NCBI GenBank assembly: GCA_905612375.1
Contig: CAJQRS010000050.1
Location: 1-38,260, forward strand
DNA length: 38,260 nucleotides
Reading direction: 5' to 3'
DNA from: an uncultured Candidatus Pelagibacter sp.
Lineage (GTDB): Bacteria > Pseudomonadota > Alphaproteobacteria > Pelagibacterales > Pelagibacteraceae
Part shown: positions 1 to 10,024 of the stretch, piece after piece
How the letters are laid out: each line of letters begins with the position of its first letter
Position numbering within the stretch: position 1 is the first letter of the stretch
Translations under genes and position numbers: made by a program
The notes under the pieces: generated by a model
Database searches by the model: none
What the model saw: only the letters and a program-made list of their open reading frames with translations
What the model was told of the DNA's origin: nothing

Positions 1-1
1 A

Positions 2-994
2 CGTGACCAACAACCTAAAGTTCAAGCAGAAAAAAAAGGTCAAGCTACTGAGGGTTTAAGAATTTCACAAAATGAAAAAATTGAGAATGAAAAGATAATT
101 GAAGAGACGGATAAAAAAATTAACTCTTTAAGACTTGAATTAAATGATGTTCAAGAAAAATCTATCCAAATAAGAGAAAGAAAAGCAAGTTCAGGTGCGA
201 CTGTCGAAGGATTAAAAAAACGTAAAGATGACTTGTTAGAGAGAGTTATTTCTGAACTTAAACTTGAAGAAAATGATATTCTTGAAAATTCTAATTTAAA
301 CGGTGTTGAGGAGCTACCAGACTCGGTTGATCAAGAAGATGCCTTAGATGAAAAGAAGAGAGAAAGAGAAAAGCTTGGTTCAGTTAATTTAAGAGCGGAT
401 GAAGAAACAAGTAAATATGAAATTGAAATTAAGAAAATGGAGCAAGATAGGGAAGATCTCGTATCTGCAATCATTAAATTAAAAGAAAGTATTAATGAAT
501 TAAATCAAAAAGGAAGAGAGAGACTTTTAGAAGCTTTTGAGAAGGTTAATAGAAAGTTCAATGAAGTTTACACAAAATTATTTAATGGAGGAAATGCAAA
601 ATTAGAATTAGTTGATTCTGATGATCCGCTTGAAGCTGGACTAGAAATGCTAGTAAGCCCTCCAGGTAAAAGACTTCAATCCATAACTTTACTATCTGGT
701 GGCGAACAAGCTTTGACCGCTTTATCACTTATCTTTGCTGTGTTCCTTACCAATCCATCGCCAATCTGTGTGCTGGATGAAGTTGATGCTCCACTAGATG
801 ATGCCAACGTAACAAGATTCTGCGGCCTACTAGATGACTTAACAAAAATAACTAATACTAAATTTATTATAGTAACTCACCATGCTCTAACGATGTCTAA
901 AATGAATAGACTTTATGGAGTAACTATGCCTGAAAAAGGTATTAGCCAGCTAGTAGCTGTTGATTTACAAAAAGCTGAGAGTATGGTTGCTTAA
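2..994 (+). CDS. smc: Chromosome segregation protein SMC, C-terminal part (5' truncated by window edge)
   Basis: The frame of the 233..994 ORF stays open to the window start (RDQQPKVQAEKKGQATEGLRIS...). Coiled coil followed by the ABC signature LLSGGEQALTALSLIFA and Walker B CVLDEVDAPLDDANV. Confidence 0.95.
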   Translation, partial: RDQQPKVQAEKKGQATEGLRISQNEKIENEKIIEETDKKINSLRLELNDVQEKSIQIRERKASSGATVEGLKKRKDDLLERVISELKLEENDILENSNLNGVEELPDSVDQEDALDEKKREREKLGSVNLRADEETSKYEIEIKKMEQDREDLVSAIIKLKESINELNQKGRERLLEAFEKVNRKFNEVYTKLFNGGNAKLELVDSDDPLEAGLEMLVSPPGKRLQSITLLSGGEQALTALSLIFAVFLTNPSPICVLDEVDAPLDDANVTRFCGLLDDLTKITNTKFIIVTHHALTMSKMNRLYGVTMPEKGISQLVAVDLQKAESMVA

Positions 995-1001
995 TAGACA
1001 A

Positions 1002-1277
1002 ATGCCAAAAGATTCGCTTAAAACTCGCCTAGAGATTGCAAAGTCTAAGATTGCTAAGAGAAATCTTTATAAAGATGAGGAACCACCCTCTTCTATTGGG
1101 ACTGCCTTTAAACTAAGCACAGAATTAGTGTCTGCGGTAGCAGTTGGGACAATTATAGGGTTTATTTTAGACACGACCTTTGGTACTAAGCCTTGGTTAA
1201 TATTAATATTTTTTTTTGTAGGTGTGGTTGCTGGTATTGTAAATGTATTCAGATCTGCAAAAAAAATGCAAGAATAG
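1002..1277 (+). CDS. atpI: ATP synthase protein I (AtpI-like)
   Basis: Two-TM AtpI-like protein (ELVSAVAVGTIIGFILDTTFGTKPWLILIFFFVGVVAGIVNVFR) directly upstream of atpB. ATG at 1002 preferred over the ORF-track start at 960, which lies inside smc. Confidence 0.85.
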   Translation: MPKDSLKTRLEIAKSKIAKRNLYKDEEPPSSIGTAFKLSTELVSAVAVGTIIGFILDTTFGTKPWLILIFFFVGVVAGIVNVFRSAKKMQE

Positions 1278-1289
1278 ATTTAAAAAATT

Positions 1290-2024
1290 ATGGCAACAAA
1301 TCCAATGCACCAATTCGAGGTTTATAGAATTGGACCAGAAATAAAATTAGGCGCAATAGATATATCATTTACGAATGCAAGTTTGTTTATGGTCATTAGT
1401 TCTTTAGCAATACTATTAATTTTTAACCTTGGATCAAAAAAAAATTCATTACTACCTAGTAAAGTTCAACTTCTAGCAGAATTAAGTTACAGCTTTGTTT
1501 CAAAAATGATTAGTGATACCGCTGGATCTAAAGCAAAACCATATTTTGCATTCATCTTTTCTTTATTTATGTTTGTACTTTTTTGTAACATGTTTGGAAT
1601 GATTCCTTATGCATTTACAGTAACTAGTCATATCATTGTCACTTTTATCTTAGCTTCATTTATTTTTGTTGGAGTAACAATAATTGGTTTTATGAAGCAT
1701 GGCTTAGGTTATTTAAAATTATTTGTACCAAGCGGAGTGCCAGTAGTTCTTCTACCATTAATCGTTGTTATAGAGATTATTTCTTATTTAAGTAGACCTG
1801 TAAGTCTTTCTGTTCGTTTATTTGCTAACATGATGGCTGGTCATACTATGATGAAAGTTTTCGGTGGCTTTGTAATAAGCCTCGGGATAGTTGGTGGATG
1901 GCTTCCACTGAGTTTTTCGGTTGCACTAACTGGTTTGGAAATACTGGTTGCTTTTCTTCAAGCATATGTTTTTGCAATCTTAACCTGCATCTATTTAAAC
2001 GATGCATTAAATTTACACCATTAA
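1290..2024 (+). CDS. atpB: F0F1 ATP synthase subunit a
   Basis: SLSVRLFANMMAGH motif and multi-TM protein typical of subunit a. Confidence 0.97.
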   Translation: MATNPMHQFEVYRIGPEIKLGAIDISFTNASLFMVISSLAILLIFNLGSKKNSLLPSKVQLLAELSYSFVSKMISDTAGSKAKPYFAFIFSLFMFVLFCNMFGMIPYAFTVTSHIIVTFILASFIFVGVTIIGFMKHGLGYLKLFVPSGVPVVLLPLIVVIEIISYLSRPVSLSVRLFANMMAGHTMMKVFGGFVISLGIVGGWLPLSFSVALTGLEILVAFLQAYVFAILTCIYLNDALNLHH

Positions 2025-2030
2025 CTAACA

Positions 2031-2037
2031 TAAGGAG
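2031..2037 (+). promoter_or_regulatory. Strong Shine-Dalgarno for atpE
   Basis: TAAGGAGG immediately upstream of the ATG at 2044; near-consensus, unlike most starts in this window. Confidence 0.6.
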
Positions 2038-2043
2038 GATATA

Positions 2044-2271
2044 ATGGAATTAGAAGCAGCAAAAATGATCGGAGCAGGACTAGCAGCAATAGCTCTAGCC
2101 GGTGCCGGTATTGGAATTGGAATTATCTTTGGTAATTACCTTTCTGCCGCGATGAGAAACCCATCCGCAGCACAAAAACAATTTCCTAATCTTTTATTAG
2201 GATTTGCTTTAGCTGAGGCTACTGGTCTATTTGGATTAGTGGTTGCGTTAATTATTTTATTTGCATTTTAA
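2044..2271 (+). CDS. atpE: F0F1 ATP synthase subunit c
   Basis: 75 aa proteolipid with GAGIGIGIIFGNYLSAAMRNPSA and FALAEATGLF (ion-binding Glu). Confidence 0.97.
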   Translation: MELEAAKMIGAGLAAIALAGAGIGIGIIFGNYLSAAMRNPSAAQKQFPNLLLGFALAEATGLFGLVVALIILFAF

Positions 2272-2276
2272 ATTTA

Positions 2277-2867
2277 ATGATTAAAAAAATATTTTTTCAG
2301 TCGATATTTTTAAGCTTCCTATTTTCTATGGAAGCTTTTGCAGCTGAAAGTGGAGGTATGCCTCAATTAAATCCTGAGTTTTGGATTTCTCAAATTTTCT
2401 GGCTAACCATAACTTTTGGAATATTATATGTTGTTCTTTCTAAACTTATACTTCCAAAAATTAGTGCAAACCTTGAGATAAGAAAATTACAGATCGTAGA
2501 GAATATTGAGGCGGCGGAAAAACAAAGAGAGCAAAGTGAACTAAATATAGCAGAATATGAAAAAATAGTTCAAAACAGTAAAGACGAAGCCAAAAGTTAC
2601 TTCAAACAAGCTAGAGAAAAACTATTAAAAGGTATTAATCTAAAAAAAGATGCCTTAGATAAAGAACTGAATGAAGAAATTCAAAAAGCTGAGTCTGAAA
2701 TACAAGAGCTTAAAGATAAGGCTCCAGAAAAAATTAATAAGATAGCTGTAGAAACATCTGCAGATTTGCTACATCAGTTAATAGGTGCAGAAGTTAATAA
2801 TAGTAGCATCTCAGCAATTGTTGATGATCTATCAAGAAGAAAGATGGGTGAATATTATGGCAATTGA
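2277..2867 (+). CDS. atpG: F0F1 ATP synthase subunit b'
   Basis: Signal-like N-terminus, one TM, long charged helix; position after atpE and before a second b-type subunit. Confidence 0.85.
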   Translation: MIKKIFFQSIFLSFLFSMEAFAAESGGMPQLNPEFWISQIFWLTITFGILYVVLSKLILPKISANLEIRKLQIVENIEAAEKQREQSELNIAEYEKIVQNSKDEAKSYFKQAREKLLKGINLKKDALDKELNEEIQKAESEIQELKDKAPEKINKIAVETSADLLHQLIGAEVNNSSISAIVDDLSRRKMGEYYGN

Positions 2868-3354
2868 TGCAACTTTTTGGGTAGCAATATCCTTTATAAT
2901 TTTTATTGGAGGATTAATTTATCTAAAAATACCTCAAAAAATTAATGAAGTTTTAAACAAACTTATTTTAGATATTAAAAATGAAATTGATGAAAGTGAA
3001 AAATTAAGATCTGAAGCAAAAATTCTATTAGATAATGCACAAAGTAAATTAGATACGGCTCAAACAGTTAGTAATGAAATTTTAGAGCAAGCAAAGAAAG
3101 ATAGTGACCATTTGGTTATAGAGATGAATGATAAATTTCACAAATCTTCTGAAATTAAAAAAAATTTAGCTGAAAACAAAATCACACAAATGAAGGATGC
3201 GGCACTTAAGGAGATAAAAGATGTATCAATAAGGATTGCTGTCGAATCTGTTAAAAAAATTATAAGTACATCTGTTGATAAATCAAAACTTGACAGTTTG
3301 TTTGATAAAAACCTAGAAGAAACAAAAGTTGCTTTAAAGAAAATCAACTCATAA
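2857..3354 (+). CDS. atpF: F0F1 ATP synthase subunit b
   Basis: MAIDATFWVAISFIIFIGGLIYLKIP then coiled coil. ATG at 2857 chosen over the track start at 2785, which lies deep inside the b' gene. Confidence 0.9.
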   Translation: MAIDATFWVAISFIIFIGGLIYLKIPQKINEVLNKLILDIKNEIDESEKLRSEAKILLDNAQSKLDTAQTVSNEILEQAKKDSDHLVIEMNDKFHKSSEIKKNLAENKITQMKDAALKEIKDVSIRIAVESVKKIISTSVDKSKLDSLFDKNLEETKVALKKINS

Positions 3355-3393
3355 TTCCCTTACAATTTTTAAAAAAAACTATAAATTAACCAA

Positions 3394-4851
3394 ATGAAAT
3401 CTATAGTCATTGGTTCTGGTTTTGGTGGGATAGCTGCTGCCCTTAGATTAAAAGCCAAAAATCATAGTGTTACATTAATTGAAAAACACCCTGATCTTGG
3501 GGGTAGAGCTAGAGTGTTCAAAAAGAATGGCTTTACATTTGATGCTGGACCTACTGTGATTACAGCACCTTATTTAATTGAAGAGCTATTTGAACTTTTT
3601 AATAAAAAAGCAGAGGATTATATAAAACTTACACCTCTTAATATTTGGTATCGATTTATTTTTGAAGATGGGAATAAGTTTGACTATTCTGGTAACGAAG
3701 AAAAAATGAAAAAACAGATTAGAGAAATAAATGAAGATGATGTTAAAGGATATGAAGAGCTTGTAAAATTTACTAAAAAAATATTTGATAAAGGATTTAC
3801 AGAACTTGCAGATGTACCCTTTGATAAACCTTTAGTTATGATGAAACAATTACCTGCTCTATTAAAGCTTAAAAGTTATAAATCAGTATATTCGCTAGTG
3901 TCTTCCTACATTAAAAATGAAAAATTAAGGCGTATGTTAAGTATGCATCCACTTTTAGTTGGAGGGAACCCTTTTACAACAACATCAATTTATGGATTGA
4001 TACTATATCTAGAAAAAAAATGGGGCATTCATTACTCAATGGGTGGTACTGGAAATATAATCAAAGGCTTAGAAACGCTAATGACCGAAGAAGGAATAGA
4101 GATAATTAAAGGTCAAGAGGTCACAAAAATTATTTCATTAAATAATAAAATTGAAGGAGTAAAATTAAATAATCAAAAAGAAATAAATGCAAATAATGTA
4201 ATATGTAACGCTGATCCACCAGCAGTCTATGAAAAGCTTCTCAATCAAACTAAAACTAATTCTTTATTTGAATGGAAACAAAAAAGAATGGAATATTCTA
4301 TGGGGTTATTTGTGTATTATTTTGGTACTAAAAAAACGTACCCTGATGTTGAGCACCATACAATTAAGTTTGGGGACAAATATAAAGAACATCTAAATGA
4401 TATATTTGATAAAAAAAAATTAAATAATGATATAAGTTATTATCTACATAGACCTTCTGCTACTGATAAATCTATGGCACCAGAAGGAAATGACTGTTTC
4501 TACGTACTAGTTCCAGTCCCAAACAATCAATCTAAATTAGATTGGACAATTGAAGGTGAAAAGATGAAAAACCTAGTAATAGATAAAATGGAAAAGGCAC
4601 TCTTACCTAATCTTAGAGAAAACATAATTGAGGACTTCTACTTGACACCTGATTATTTTGAAAAAGAGTTAAATACTAAATTTGGATCTGGGTTTTCTAT
4701 ACAGCCCAAGTTTACTCAGTCAGCTTATTTTAGATTTCACAATAAATCAGAAATTTGTGAAGGATTATACTTTGTTGGCGCTGGAACACATCCTGGTGCA
4801 GGCGTACCCGGCGTACTATCCTCAGCAAAAGTTTTAGATAAGATTATTTAA
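3394..4851 (+). CDS. crtI: Phytoene desaturase (CrtI family)
   Basis: N-terminal FAD motif GSGFGGIAAALRLKAKNHSVTLIEKHPDLGGRARVF and C-terminal GAGTHPGAGVPGVLSSAKV. Confidence 0.96.
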   Translation: MKSIVIGSGFGGIAAALRLKAKNHSVTLIEKHPDLGGRARVFKKNGFTFDAGPTVITAPYLIEELFELFNKKAEDYIKLTPLNIWYRFIFEDGNKFDYSGNEEKMKKQIREINEDDVKGYEELVKFTKKIFDKGFTELADVPFDKPLVMMKQLPALLKLKSYKSVYSLVSSYIKNEKLRRMLSMHPLLVGGNPFTTTSIYGLILYLEKKWGIHYSMGGTGNIIKGLETLMTEEGIEIIKGQEVTKIISLNNKIEGVKLNNQKEINANNVICNADPPAVYEKLLNQTKTNSLFEWKQKRMEYSMGLFVYYFGTKKTYPDVEHHTIKFGDKYKEHLNDIFDKKKLNNDISYYLHRPSATDKSMAPEGNDCFYVLVPVPNNQSKLDWTIEGEKMKNLVIDKMEKALLPNLRENIIEDFYLTPDYFEKELNTKFGSGFSIQPKFTQSAYFRFHNKSEICEGLYFVGAGTHPGAGVPGVLSSAKVLDKII

Positions 4852-5702
4852 TGTCTGATAAAAACTATCTGTCTATTTATGCAAAGTCTTTTAACTGGGC
4901 TGGTTTTTTCTTGCCAAAAAAAACATATCAAAAATGCTCCTCATTATATGATTTCTGTAGAACAGTTGATGATATTGCAGATGATCAAAATGAATTGGGT
5001 ATTAAAAAAAAAAATTTATTTATTTTTAAGAATGATTTTATTAATAAAAATTTTAATAATTTAATAATTAAGAACATGTGGGATCTTATGATTGATCATG
5101 AGATTGCTATAAAAATTATTGAAGATTTATTTGATGGTGTTGAATCAGATTTAAATAAAAAAGTTCAATTAAATAATAAAAAAGATTTGTTAATTTATTC
5201 TTACAGAGTTGCTGGTACAGTAGGTCTGATGATGGCAAAAATTTTAAATGTTAAAGGTGACAATTCAATGAAAGCTGCCATAGATTTAGGTATTGCAATG
5301 CAACTAACAAATATATCTAGAGATGTTGTAGAGGACTCAAAGATTAATAGATTTTATATTAAGAATGATTTTAAGACAATAAGTGACACCTTGGCTTTAG
5401 CTGATTTGTTTTATAAAAGCTCTTTTATAGCAATTAAGGAAATACCCTTTAAGTTTAGATTTGCAATACTTGTAGCAAGAAGAGTTTACAAGAAAATAGG
5501 TGATAAAATTTTAAGAACAAAGAATATAGAGAATTATAATAAAGCAGGTAAGATTTATGTAAATAATATTACAAAAATCTATCAGACCATTTTTTCTATA
5601 TTTGACTTAGTAACACTTTTTGTAACAAAACAAAAAAGTGGTTACATGAATAATGAACACTTTTTAATTAGTGAGGAAATAGATTTAAATGAAAGAATTT
5701 GA
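4851..5702 (+). CDS. crtB: Phytoene synthase (CrtB)
   Basis: Squalene/phytoene synthase motifs (YDFCRTVDDIADD, AMQLTNISRDVVEDSKINRFYI); TAATG overlap with crtI. Confidence 0.95.
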   Translation: MSDKNYLSIYAKSFNWAGFFLPKKTYQKCSSLYDFCRTVDDIADDQNELGIKKKNLFIFKNDFINKNFNNLIIKNMWDLMIDHEIAIKIIEDLFDGVESDLNKKVQLNNKKDLLIYSYRVAGTVGLMMAKILNVKGDNSMKAAIDLGIAMQLTNISRDVVEDSKINRFYIKNDFKTISDTLALADLFYKSSFIAIKEIPFKFRFAILVARRVYKKIGDKILRTKNIENYNKAGKIYVNNITKIYQTIFSIFDLVTLFVTKQKSGYMNNEHFLISEEIDLNERI

Positions 5703-6759
5703 TTATATAATTATTGGTGGTGGTTGTGCTGGGTTATCTTTAGCATACGAATTAGAAACTCATAATAAACTCAAAAATAAAACATTAGCAATTATTGAGC
5801 CTAGATTAGAGTACAAAAGAGATAAGACTTGGTCTTTCTGGAAAACAACAAGTCATAATTTTGAAGATTGTGTTAAGAAAAGTTGGGATAATTTTTCTAT
5901 AAATATACCCAATAGAACTAAATTTTTAGAATGTAATAAGCTACCTTATCAATCAATTGATAGTGGACTATTCTATAAAAAAATAAACTCCATACTGAAA
6001 CAAAATCCGAATATTAAATTTTATAAAAATATTAATGAATTAAACTTAAATAACTCACTTGTTTTCAATAGTGTACCTTCAATAGAATCTAATGAAAATC
6101 AGCTTTGGCAACACTTTAAGGGTATTGAGATCGAGACTACTAAAGATGTTTTTGATGAAAAGATCATGAATTTAATGGACTTTGATTGCCCACAATATGA
6201 AAGTGTTCATTTCTTTTACACACTGCCTTTTAGTAAAAATAAGGCTATGGTTGAAACTACGTGGTTATCTAAAATGAATAATAATCTGGAAATGGATTAT
6301 GATCGGCAATTAAAAAATTACATTGAAAATCATCTAAATATTAAAAATTACAAAATTAATTATAAAGAAAATGGCGCTATACCACTTTTTTATCCATCAA
6401 ATATTAATGGAAAAAAAAAAATAAATATAGGTACCGCGGGACATATGACTAGATTAAGTACTGGGTACACTTTTTTGAATATTCAAGAACACAGCAGATT
6501 CATAAGAGAAAATATTGATAATATTGATAAAATAAGAAGATATGAAATTAAAAAAAAATATCAATTTCTAGATAAGATATTTTTAAGAGTTTTAAATAAT
6601 CATGCCAACCAAATGCCAAATATATTTTTCAAAATGTTTGATAACTCTCCTGAAACTGTAATTAAATTTCTATCTAATAAGAGTAATATTTTTCAAGATT
6701 TATTAATAATTCTTAAAACAGCTAAAAAATGGTTATTTATTAAAGCCCTTTTAAAATAA
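5689..6759 (+). CDS. crtY: Lycopene beta-cyclase (CrtY)
   Basis: DYIIIGGGCAGLSLAYEL FAD motif, DKTWSFW, GTAGHMTRLSTGYTFLNIQ; overlaps crtB by 14 bp. Confidence 0.93.
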   Translation: MKEFDYIIIGGGCAGLSLAYELETHNKLKNKTLAIIEPRLEYKRDKTWSFWKTTSHNFEDCVKKSWDNFSINIPNRTKFLECNKLPYQSIDSGLFYKKINSILKQNPNIKFYKNINELNLNNSLVFNSVPSIESNENQLWQHFKGIEIETTKDVFDEKIMNLMDFDCPQYESVHFFYTLPFSKNKAMVETTWLSKMNNNLEMDYDRQLKNYIENHLNIKNYKINYKENGAIPLFYPSNINGKKKINIGTAGHMTRLSTGYTFLNIQEHSRFIRENIDNIDKIRRYEIKKKYQFLDKIFLRVLNNHANQMPNIFFKMFDNSPETVIKFLSNKSNIFQDLLIILKTAKKWLFIKALLK

Positions 6760-6760
6760 A

Positions 6761-7696
6761 ATGCATAGTCTGATAAATAAAATTAATTTCTATCATTCAA
6801 TAATTTTTTTTCTTTTTTCATGCTTCATTGCTTTGGCTGTTAATCAATTCGAAAACTTAATTATCTCTCCAGTAGTATGTTTATTTCTTATTCTTACAAT
6901 TGGAATTTCACATGGTGCGCTAGACAATCAAAAAGGTAAAAAAATTAGCCAATTATATAATGTAAAAAAATCTTATTTTTTTTATTTAATATATTCTCTT
7001 ATTGGAATTAGTATCATCATATTTTGGTTATTTTTTCCAACTGTGTCTCTTATTTTGTTTTTAATAATTGCCTCATATCACTTTGGGAAAGAAGATACGG
7101 AATTTTTGATAAATAATAAAAATGTATCAAATCTAATTCTTTATTTCTTTAAAGGATCTCTAATAATAATTGCACCATTAATGTTTCATTTCATTGAAAC
7201 AATTAATATTTTTAAATTACTTTTAATAGAAAATGAAAAATTTTATTTATTCTTAAACTTTATTGAAGATAACAACATATTACTTTTTGCTTTATCTATT
7301 TCTTTACTTTCTAGTATTTATTATTTTTTGAAAGATTTTAAAATTATAAATATTTTGATATTTTCAGATTTTTTTTCTATTATTGTTCTAAATTATTTTC
7401 TAACTCCACTAATTGCCTTTACAATATACTTTTGCTTCCTACATTCATTCCGACATTCAATTTCGTTGATAACAGAGCTTAATGAAAAAAGTTTGAAAAT
7501 TGGTACTATAACATTTATTAAAAAAGCTATGCCTCTTACGGTTTTAACTGCAATTTTATATGTTGTAAGCTTATATTTCCTTTCTAATTTCTATCAATTA
7601 AATGATGCAATATTAAAAGTGATATTTATTGGTTTGGCGTCTTTAACCTTTCCTCATATATTGCTTGAGTATCTTTTAGAAAAAAATGAAAAATAA
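6761..7696 (+). CDS. blh: Beta-carotene 15,15'-dioxygenase, Brp/Blh family (retinal synthesis)
   Basis: Multi-TM protein with the Brp/Blh motif SHGALDNQKG, plus ASYHFGKEDTEF and HSFRHS histidine motifs. Confidence 0.92.
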   Translation: MHSLINKINFYHSIIFFLFSCFIALAVNQFENLIISPVVCLFLILTIGISHGALDNQKGKKISQLYNVKKSYFFYLIYSLIGISIIIFWLFFPTVSLILFLIIASYHFGKEDTEFLINNKNVSNLILYFFKGSLIIIAPLMFHFIETINIFKLLLIENEKFYLFLNFIEDNNILLFALSISLLSSIYYFLKDFKIINILIFSDFFSIIVLNYFLTPLIAFTIYFCFLHSFRHSISLITELNEKSLKIGTITFIKKAMPLTVLTAILYVVSLYFLSNFYQLNDAILKVIFIGLASLTFPHILLEYLLEKNEK

Positions 7697-8630
7697 AGAA
7701 ATTAAAGTATTGTTATCTGCTCCAAGAGGTTTTTGTGCTGGGGTAGAAAGAGCAATAGAAATAGTTAAAAAAAGTATTAAAAAATATGGTGCACCAGTTT
7801 ATGTGCGACATGAAATAGTACACAATAAACATGTAGTGGATAGTCTTAAAGCAATAGGTGCAATTTTTGTTGAAGAGTTAGAGGAGGTTAAAGATAAAAC
7901 AAGACCAGTAATTTTTTCTGCACACGGTGTACCAAAATCAGTACCTCTAGAAGCTGATGGCTATAATATGGAATATGTAGATGCTACCTGTCCTCTTGTC
8001 TCAAAAGTTCATAGAGAAGCAGAGAACCTTCACAAAGCTGGCTATCATATTATTCTTATAGGACATAACAACCATCCAGAGGTTATTGGTACTATGGGAC
8101 AATTACCAGAAGATACGATTGATTTAATTCAAGATGAGCATGATGTTGAATTATACGAATTAGAGAATAATAAAAAAATTGCATATGTTACTCAAACGAC
8201 TCTGTCTGTTGATGACACTAAAAATATAATAAAAGCTCTTAAAAAAAAGTTTCCACAGATTAAAGAACCATTTAAAGAGGATATTTGCTATGCAACTACC
8301 AATCGTCAATCAGCTGTTAAAAATATTGCCAAACAATGTGATATGTTTTTTGTTTTAGGAAGTAGAAATTCCTCTAATTCAGTTCGTTTAGTTGAGGTGG
8401 CAGAACAAGCTGGCTGCCAACATGCTGAACTAATTCATTCAGAGAGTATAATTCCTTTTGAAAAAATACAAAATTGTAAAACAGTTGGTGTTTCTTCTGG
8501 CGCATCTGCACCTGAAGTTTTAGTTGAAAACTTTATTAAAAAATTGAAAAAAAATTTTAAAATAAAAATTGAGGAAGTTGAAATTATCAAAGAAAATATT
8601 GTTTTTAAAGTTCCTGCAAAATTAAATTAG
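7686..8630 (+). CDS. ispH: 4-hydroxy-3-methylbut-2-enyl diphosphate reductase (IspH/LytB)
   Basis: APRGFCAGVERAIEIV, VYVRHEIVHNKHVV, DATCPLVSKVH, ICYATTNRQ. Overlaps blh by 11 bp. Confidence 0.98.
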   Translation: MKNKEIKVLLSAPRGFCAGVERAIEIVKKSIKKYGAPVYVRHEIVHNKHVVDSLKAIGAIFVEELEEVKDKTRPVIFSAHGVPKSVPLEADGYNMEYVDATCPLVSKVHREAENLHKAGYHIILIGHNNHPEVIGTMGQLPEDTIDLIQDEHDVELYELENNKKIAYVTQTTLSVDDTKNIIKALKKKFPQIKEPFKEDICYATTNRQSAVKNIAKQCDMFFVLGSRNSSNSVRLVEVAEQAGCQHAELIHSESIIPFEKIQNCKTVGVSSGASAPEVLVENFIKKLKKNFKIKIEEVEIIKENIVFKVPAKLN

Positions 8631-9599
8631 ATGGCTGTATACACTAAAATAAATAGTAAAGACCTTCTATCGCTAAGTAGAGATTACAAATTAGGAAAAA
8701 TAATCAAATCTGAAGGAATTAAAAAAGGAATAGAAAATACAAACTATCTATTAAAAACAAGTAAAAAAAAATTTATTTTAACAATTTTTGAAAAAAGAGT
8801 TCAAAAAAAAGATTTACCTTTTTTTATGAACTTAATGGAAAAACTAAATCAAAAAAAAATCATTTGTCCAAAACCATTAAAGAATTTTGATGGTAAGCAC
8901 TTAAGTAAAATTCAAAATAAACCTGCGAGTATTGTGACTTTTTTAAAGGGAAAAGATAAGGCGACTCTTAGTTATAAAAATTGTTTTGATATTGGTAAAA
9001 ATATTGCAAAATTTCACAAAGCAGGAACTAAAATAAAGTTATATAGACAAAACTCTATGTCTATTAATAAATTAGGTGGTTTATTAAAAAGTATAAAATT
9101 TACGTCCAATAAAATAACTCCAAAACTAAAATCTACTCTTAATGTATGCTTAAAAGATATTAAAAATCAATGGCCAAAAAAATTACCAAGTGGAATTATT
9201 CATGGAGATTTATTTATAGATAATATCTTCTTTAATAAAAATAAATTTTCTGGATTTATTGATTTTTATTTTTCAAGCAACGATTACTTGATGTATGAGA
9301 TTGCAATTTGTATAAACGCTTTATGTTTTGATAAAAAAAGAGATTCTTTTGTAATGAATAATAAAAAAATTAAACACTTAATTGATGGATATGAAGCTAT
9401 AAGAAGTATTTCCAAAAAAGAGAAGAGCTCATTAAATATATTATGTAGAGGGGCAGCTTTAAGATACCTGCTAACTAGAATTTATGATTATTTTAATACT
9501 CCTAAAACTGCTCTAATTCAGATCAAAGAACCTAACGAATATTTTCAAAAACTAATCATCCATAACAATCTGAATACCTATAAAGATTATTATAAATAA
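8631..9599 (+). CDS. thrB: Homoserine kinase, APH-fold type (ThrB)
   Basis: APH-like kinase with GIIHGDLFIDNIFF and GFIDFYFS; IENTNYLLKTS N-lobe. Confidence 0.88.
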   Translation: MAVYTKINSKDLLSLSRDYKLGKIIKSEGIKKGIENTNYLLKTSKKKFILTIFEKRVQKKDLPFFMNLMEKLNQKKIICPKPLKNFDGKHLSKIQNKPASIVTFLKGKDKATLSYKNCFDIGKNIAKFHKAGTKIKLYRQNSMSINKLGGLLKSIKFTSNKITPKLKSTLNVCLKDIKNQWPKKLPSGIIHGDLFIDNIFFNKNKFSGFIDFYFSSNDYLMYEIAICINALCFDKKRDSFVMNNKKIKHLIDGYEAIRSISKKEKSSLNILCRGAALRYLLTRIYDYFNTPKTALIQIKEPNEYFQKLIIHNNLNTYKDYYK

Positions 9600-10024
9600 T
9601 GATAAAAATTTATACTGATGGTTCTTGCCTTAATAACCCTGGTAATGGAGGTTGGGCCGCTATCATCAATATTAACAATGAAATTAAAAAAATCAGTGGA
9701 AGCGTTAAAGACACAACTAATAATAAGATGGAGCTAATGGCACCAATTAAAGCGCTTCAGGAAATAAAAGAACAGCAACCTATTGAAATTTATACAGACT
9801 CCCAATATGTGAAATTAGGTATTACTGATTGGGTGCATAAATGGATTAAAAACAATTGGTTAACTTCTAAAAAGGAACCAGTAAAAAACAAAGAACTTTG
9901 GACTCAGCTTTATAAATTAAATCAATCTCATAAAATTAAATGGATATGGGTTAAGGCTCATGCTGGAAATATTCTAAATGAAGAAGTTGATTTATTAGCT
10001 AAACAAGCTGCCGAATTAAACTAA
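9599..10024 (+). CDS. rnhA: Ribonuclease HI
   Basis: IYTDGSCLNNPGNGGWAA, TNNKMELMA, YTDSQYV, WVKAHAGN. Confidence 0.97.
   Translation: MIKIYTDGSCLNNPGNGGWAAIININNEIKKISGSVKDTTNNKMELMAPIKALQEIKEQQPIEIYTDSQYVKLGITDWVHKWIKNNWLTSKKEPVKNKELWTQLYKLNQSHKIKWIWVKAHAGNILNEEVDLLAKQAAELN

Noticed and set aside
233-300. SMC starting at 233 as a short protein
   Set aside because: The frame is open to the window start with coiled-coil sequence, so it is a truncated full-length gene.
1846-2031. Antisense ORF inside atpB (61 aa), and similar antisense or alternate-frame ORFs at 3138-3347, 10116-10370, 12911-13177, 14062-14469, 21364-21573, 26839-27027, 27150-27353, 29836-30072, 32671-33021, 33969-34151 and 35663-35929
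   Set aside because: Each lies within a well-supported conserved gene on the opposite strand, has no recognisable domain and fits chance open frames.
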